A program made the position numbers and the translations under genes. Below, piece after piece: positions 59,970 through 64,000 of a stretch of DNA of 64,000 nucleotides. Within the stretch, counting starts at the first letter, position 1; each line of letters begins with the position of its first letter. Source of the stretch: Microscilla marina ATCC 23134. GTDB lineage: Bacteria; Bacteroidota; Bacteroidia; Cytophagales; Microscillaceae. A model generated the notes under the pieces. The model saw nothing but the letters and a program-made list of their open reading frames with translations. It searched no databases and was not told the DNA's origin. The stretch lies in NCBI RefSeq assembly GCF_000169175.1, contig NZ_AAWS01000033.1, positions 1 through 64,000 of the forward strand. The letters are read 5' to 3'.

Positions 59970-61205
59970 TCATTGCCTAATGATCTCCTTCCTAAAATCT
60001 TCATGCAACTTTATCATATACTCAGGTGCCAGTTCCACCAAGGCATATTGTTGAATGTCGGCACGTTTGGGGGCATACTTGCGAGTGGGTAGTTGGGCAA
60101 ACTTGTCTTGCCAGTTTTTGGGCAGTTTTTCCATTGCTAGTACAGTGCCATCGCCCCAGGTGGCAGGCTTAAACTTTTCGTATTGGGCTTCGGGCGAGAT
60201 CATATAATTGATGGCTACCATTGCCGCCGCCTTGTTGGGTGAGGTTTGAGTAATGCCCAGGTAGTGCGAGTTTTGGATAGTACCACTCTCTAGCACATAA
60301 GCCCTTGCCCACGCCGGAAAAGTGCCTTGAGCTATTTTGTTGTCTACCTCACAATCGTTGTTGCTCATGGTAAACCAAAGTTCGCCATTGGCAAACATTT
60401 GGTGCATTGCTGCCAGGGTAGAGGGAAAGGTTTTGCCCGCTTTCCAGAGGTAAGGTTTAAGACGCCTAAGGTACTGCCAAAGCTTTGCTGAGTATTGATC
60501 GTATTTTGCCTGGTCAAACTTTCCGTACAAATCTTTGGGGTCATTGGCAAGGGCTATCAGCATAGACTTGAGCAAGGTAATGCCTGTAAACTCAGTACCT
60601 AGGGTAAATTTGCCTGGATGTGCCTTTACAAACTGTTCTAACTCCTTGAGGTTTTTAGGCGGATTTTTTACCTGATTGCTGTTATAAATCAGTGCCAGCT
60701 GCACATTGCCCCAGGGGCATTCCATACCATCGACAGGTTGTTGGAAGTCGGTATTGATAAAACGGCTGTTAAAATTAATCAATCGGGCATTGGGCAATTG
60801 GGCTGTAAAAGGACCGTATAAAGCTTTGATTTGTTTTAACTGAAAAAAAGTTTCCCCATTGATCCACATCATGTCAATTTCGCTATTGGTTTTGCCCGCC
60901 TCCTTTTCGGCAATCAGTGTCGATAGTATCTCTTTGCCCTGCCCACTGATGATATTCAGACGAATGTCGTATTTTTCTTTTAATTGGGCTTGTACAAACT
61001 TTTTCATGTAGGCATTGATCAACGGGTCGCCCATCCACATCATCAAATTTACCGTTTGCCCTTTGGCTTGTGCTTCTATTTGTGACCAACTAAGTTTGTT
61101 AAGGTCAGGGTTGGCTTGTTGCTTTGCTGATTTGCCCCCACAGGCATACAAAACTCCTAAGATGAGTAAAAATAAAATTTGTCGAATTGTAAAAGTGTGT
61201 TTCAT
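59970..61205 (-). CDS. ABC transporter substrate-binding lipoprotein (YnjB-like)
   Basis: The protein has 411 aa from ATG 61205, which gives a lipoprotein signal (ILFLLILGVLYACGGK, Cys at about 22). The two-lobe binding-protein fold is suggested by VNLMMWMGDPLINAYMKKFV, EIDMMWINGETFFQLKQ, WGNVQLALIYNSNQV and GDGTVLAMEKLPKNWQDKFA. The best match I can recall is the COG4134/YnjB group of extracellular solute-binding proteins of unknown ligand. No permease or ATPase gene is adjacent, so it is an orphan here. Its last 40 bp were duplicated with the neighbouring 82-aa cassette. Confidence 0.8.
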   Translation of the reverse strand: MKHTFTIRQILFLLILGVLYACGGKSAKQQANPDLNKLSWSQIEAQAKGQTVNLMMWMGDPLINAYMKKFVQAQLKEKYDIRLNIISGQGKEILSTLIAEKEAGKTNSEIDMMWINGETFFQLKQIKALYGPFTAQLPNARLINFNSRFINTDFQQPVDGMECPWGNVQLALIYNSNQVKNPPKNLKELEQFVKAHPGKFTLGTEFTGITLLKSMLIALANDPKDLYGKFDQAKYDQYSAKLWQYLRRLKPYLWKAGKTFPSTLAAMHQMFANGELWFTMSNNDCEVDNKIAQGTFPAWARAYVLESGTIQNSHYLGITQTSPNKAAAMVAINYMISPEAQYEKFKPATWGDGTVLAMEKLPKNWQDKFAQLPTRKYAPKRADIQQYALVELAPEYMIKLHEDFRKEIIRQ

Positions 61206-61312
61206 GAATCTTTTTAACTTGTTGCGCTTACGCAAATATCAATGGCTTGAATTGATGCCGAAAGTATAAAGTTTTTAGTATAAAAATAGTTCCCTGACTT
61301 ACATTACAAAAT

Positions 61313-62077
61313 ATGGATAAAAAACTATGGAAGGGTACCCGTTACCAACAAATGCACAAACAAATGATTGTATCAGCCAATGGAATAGTAGACGATATTT
61401 TTGTGCTAAAAACCGGGGTATTAATCACCAAAAAAAGCAGGATTACTGCCAAGGCAAAACAATTGTTTGACCAGATGAACATAGACACTACTCGTCCGGT
61501 ATATGAGCAACACGCAGAGTTTAACAGTCGACTGACTTACTTGTCTTTCAAAGACCACCAAGAGAGTGCCGCAGCCTACAACCAGCGCCTGATCCAAGAG
61601 TATGGGCATCGGAGCGTTTACAACGACGAACACGTTACCTTTTTAATTGCAGGTTGTGCTTTAGAAACTTCGCTAGAGTTTGTAGCCCACAATGAAGCCA
61701 CTGTTGCCAGGCTTACATCGTCTAAAACCAATGCCCAAAACGACCCTTTGTTTAAGCTGTTGGGTTACCCTCACCAACCCGAATACCTGGAAAAGCAAAA
61801 ACAAGTAGTAGCCCAATACCTGGAGCAAAAAGACAAAGCCAACGAACTTACCAATATATTGGCGCCTGGCAACAAGGCAACATCATTTACCATAAGTATG
61901 TCGCTAAAAGACTGGCACAAAACCCTGATAGGGCGCTTGAGCCTTCACGGAGTAGAAACCGATATGCGGCAAGTGATGGAAGAAGTAGCCCATCAGCTTA
62001 AAGTCAACTATCCGCTGTTTTTCAATACCATAGAAGAGTACTATGCCTTGGGCAATAATAAAAAGTATGAAGAATAA
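61313..62077 (+). CDS. Divergent ThyX-like protein
   Basis: The protein has 254 aa, the length of flavin-dependent thymidylate synthases. The region YGHRSVYNDEHVTFLIAGCA, followed by LETSLEFVAHNEATVARLTS, lines up with the ThyX pattern GH.S..EH..FTF.IEG...A..HQ.VRHR..S. The C-terminal part (LSLHGVETDMRQVMEEVAHQ) is also ThyX-like. The hallmark RHRxxS, which binds FAD/dUMP, is replaced by AHNEAT, so normal activity is doubtful. It may be a non-canonical thymidylate synthase or a relative with another role. It stands alone. Confidence 0.6.
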   Translation: MDKKLWKGTRYQQMHKQMIVSANGIVDDIFVLKTGVLITKKSRITAKAKQLFDQMNIDTTRPVYEQHAEFNSRLTYLSFKDHQESAAAYNQRLIQEYGHRSVYNDEHVTFLIAGCALETSLEFVAHNEATVARLTSSKTNAQNDPLFKLLGYPHQPEYLEKQKQVVAQYLEQKDKANELTNILAPGNKATSFTISMSLKDWHKTLIGRLSLHGVETDMRQVMEEVAHQLKVNYPLFFNTIEEYYALGNNKKYEE

Positions 62078-62102
62078 CAAAGAAAAAGGTAAATGTAAGG
62101 CG

Positions 62103-64000
62103 TTAGATTTTCCAGCCAATCACGGCAATGTCATCGCGTTGTTCAGTATCTTTCATAAACTCATCGAGTGATTCTTCGAGGTAGGCAAGTTGTGAGGCAC
62201 AGTTTTGTTGATATACCTTTTGTAACTCCTCTCTAAAAGATTTTTGGCCAAATTTTCGTCGATCCTGGTTGTTTTGATCAGAGTAACCGTCAGTATGCAA
62301 ATAAAAAATAGTTTGAGGAGGCAACTCAATAGAGTGTTGCTCAAAAGTCCCATTATTTTTTCTAAACCCTCCAATCGACTTTCGGTTAGCTTTTAACTCC
62401 TGTATTTCCTGGTCATTGGAGCGCATATACCACAAAGGTCGGCGAGCTCCGGCAAAAGTCAAATGTAGCATCCCTTCATCTTTTTGGGTAAAAACACAAA
62501 TGCCTATGTCTACCCCATCCTGATTGTCATTGTCTTGTTGGTGCAATATATTTCTTACCTCTTGATGCATCATCGTAAGTATGGCGGCAGGTTCGGTTAC
62601 TCTCCAGTTTTTTACAATCCGATCGATCAGTGTGGTGGCAATCAACGCCATAAATGCGCCTGGCACCCCATGTCCGGTACCATCACCCATAATAACAAAA
62701 GTTTGTGCTTCTATTTTTTCTACCCAATAAAAATCCCCCGAAACAATGTCTTTGGGACGATACATAATAAAGTGCTGCGGCAATATGCCCAACACGTGTT
62801 CGGTAGTAGGTAGGGTAGCTCTCTGCAAATGATTGGCCGCCTGTAGGCTTTTGGTAATTTTAGTATTTTGTTCTGCCAAACGGTCCCGTTGTTCTTCAAT
62901 AAAATCGTGTTGAGCAATGATCTCGTCCTGATGCTGGTTGAGTTCATAGTTAAGCTTTTGCAACTGCTCGTTATTCTTCTTTTTACTGATGTAGTACCTA
63001 TACCAAACATACGCCAAGGCAAGCGCACTAAACAACCCCAGCCCGATAATGACAAGCCATAGGTTTTTGCGTTTGATGATGTACTTTTGAATGCGCTCTT
63101 TTTCTTTGAGCAACAAAATAGTTTGCTCTTTTTCTTTAGTTTTAAACTGGGTTTGCATTCGGGCAATTTGTTTGCTCTTCTGAATGTTAAACAAACTGTC
63201 TTTAACCGCTGTATACTGTTTGTAAGCTTCAAAAGCTGCCAGGTATTTGCCTTGGCTAGAGTCAAGCCTCGCCTGAAACAAGTAATTGTACTTGAGTTCG
63301 GTGCGTGCCTTAGACTTTTTCGCCAAGTCGTTGCTTATCCTCAACAACGCTTCAGCTTCTTTGTATTCTTTAAGCAGCCTATAGCTCTCTGCCAAAAAGT
63401 TGTAAGTATAGGCTTGCCCCGGCAAACTCTTAAATTCTTCCTCTATATCAATGGTTTTTTGGTAATAGGCAATGGCTTCACGGTGTTTGCCCTGGCTGGC
63501 TTTTACCTCACCTATGTTGTGGTAGCAAGTAGAAAGGGCTCTTTTGTTATTGGTTTTTTGGGCAATTTTCAACGCCTTGAAGTTAAAATCAATCGCTTGT
63601 TTCCATTGACTCTGTACTTGACTAATTCGTCCCAAATTGATGAGTGCTGAGGCAATGCCTGCATTGTTTTTTGCTCCCCGAAATCCCGTCAGCGCAAGTT
63701 GGTAATATTTTTTTGCTTCGTTCAAATCACCCCGCCTTTTATGCACCACCCCTAAGCTATTATAACAATTGGCCAACGCCCCCTGGTCGTTAATGCTTTT
63801 GAAATAGGTGACTGCCTGCATAAAATGCTTGATAGACTGGTCATAGTTTGCCTGCCATATAGAGAGGGTGCCCAAATTGCTTTGTATGCTTGCTACTTTG
63901 TGGCGATTATTGGTCTTGCGGTAAAAGTTAAGTGCTTTTCGGTAATATTGTGCTGCCTGAGCGTATTTGCCCTTTACATATCGGCTTACTCCTAAAGTAT
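62103..64000 (-). CDS. TPR-SpoIIE (PP2C-type) phosphatase, 5' end outside the window
   Basis: The open frame continues to the window edge, so the start is missing; 632 codons are visible. The N-terminal part is a TPR array of at least seven repeats (for example ALANCYNSLGVVHKRRGDLN). One membrane helix (NLWLVIIGLGLFSALALAYV) and a coiled coil follow. The C-terminal domain is SpoIIE-type PP2C: YRPKDIVSGDFYWVE and VIMGDGTGHGVPGAFMALIA contain the metal-binding Asp residues, with DGVDIGICVF and QRDDIAVIGWKI near the end. It is a membrane-bound Ser/Thr phosphatase with a sensory TPR part, common in Cytophagales, probably acting on an anti-sigma-antagonist-like protein. Confidence 0.92.
   Translation of the reverse strand, partial: TLGVSRYVKGKYAQAAQYYRKALNFYRKTNNRHKVASIQSNLGTLSIWQANYDQSIKHFMQAVTYFKSINDQGALANCYNSLGVVHKRRGDLNEAKKYYQLALTGFRGAKNNAGIASALINLGRISQVQSQWKQAIDFNFKALKIAQKTNNKRALSTCYHNIGEVKASQGKHREAIAYYQKTIDIEEEFKSLPGQAYTYNFLAESYRLLKEYKEAEALLRISNDLAKKSKARTELKYNYLFQARLDSSQGKYLAAFEAYKQYTAVKDSLFNIQKSKQIARMQTQFKTKEKEQTILLLKEKERIQKYIIKRKNLWLVIIGLGLFSALALAYVWYRYYISKKKNNEQLQKLNYELNQHQDEIIAQHDFIEEQRDRLAEQNTKITKSLQAANHLQRATLPTTEHVLGILPQHFIMYRPKDIVSGDFYWVEKIEAQTFVIMGDGTGHGVPGAFMALIATTLIDRIVKNWRVTEPAAILTMMHQEVRNILHQQDNDNQDGVDIGICVFTQKDEGMLHLTFAGARRPLWYMRSNDQEIQELKANRKSIGGFRKNNGTFEQHSIELPPQTIFYLHTDGYSDQNNQDRRKFGQKSFREELQKVYQQNCASQLAYLEESLDEFMKDTEQRDDIAVIGWKI

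Overview
The window looks like a chromosomal segment of a marine or soil Bacteroidota, most likely order Cytophagales and of the Microscilla type. The reasons are an AT-rich sequence, Bacteroidota-style promoter elements (TAnnTTTG) and no Shine-Dalgarno before most starts. Many TPR lipoproteins and secreted proteins, DUF3667, WbqC, two adenylate cyclases fused to sensory domains, and extracellular contractile injection system (eCIS) accessory proteins also fit. The organism name is inference; no rRNA, tRNA, transposase, CRISPR array or phage structural gene was seen.

Layout. (1) 0-5.3 kb: a probable zinc-limitation divergon. folE and a His/Met-rich coiled-coil lipoprotein run leftward; a DUF1826 protein, a COG0523/CobW-type GTPase and two paralogous CxxCGGAGPE membrane-anchored proteins run rightward. 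A palindrome overlies the promoter. (2) 5.3-30.8 kb: mostly housekeeping and secreted functions: ClpC, WbqC, a DEDDh exonuclease, an LpxL-like acyltransferase, patatin, Sua5/YciO, MltG, MtgA, a HipA-like kinase with DUF3037, a 6-pyruvoyl-tetrahydropterin synthase, an MpaB-like oxygenase, an SDR, a TPR protein, a Trp-rich repeat protein, Fmt, a VOC protein and pirin. (3) 30.9-46.2 kb: an eCIS-like accessory island. It holds a DUF4157 (eCIS core) protein fused to an aldo-keto-reductase domain, TetR, DUF4291, an eCIS-type AAA+ ATPase with a triplicated lid, a large TPR protein, and a very large cargo-like protein now split in two by a frameshift-rich 320-bp stretch. A 41-codon ORF shares that protein's N-terminus. 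(4) 46.4-52.8 kb: a lipoprotein-type methyltransferase and a cyclic-nucleotide cluster (metallo-beta-lactamase plus two cNMP-binding domains, and two class III adenylate cyclases). (5) 53-57.8 kb: Upp, membrane, lipoprotein and TPR proteins, a candidate structured ncRNA, and a rhodanese/sterol-desaturase operon. (6) 57.9-60 kb: structured repeats with two near-identical cassettes, each with promoter, 5' hairpin, attenuator-like leader, 82-aa ORF and terminator. The duplication carried along the 3' tip of the neighbouring substrate-binding-protein gene. (7) 60-64 kb: a YnjB-like binding protein, a divergent ThyX-like protein and a TPR-SpoIIE phosphatase cut by the window edge.

The most unusual parts are the DUF4157-AKR fusion and its island, the duplicated 82-aa cassettes with a covarying leader hairpin, and the cAMP cluster. 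All functional statements rest on motif recognition by eye; no database search was run.
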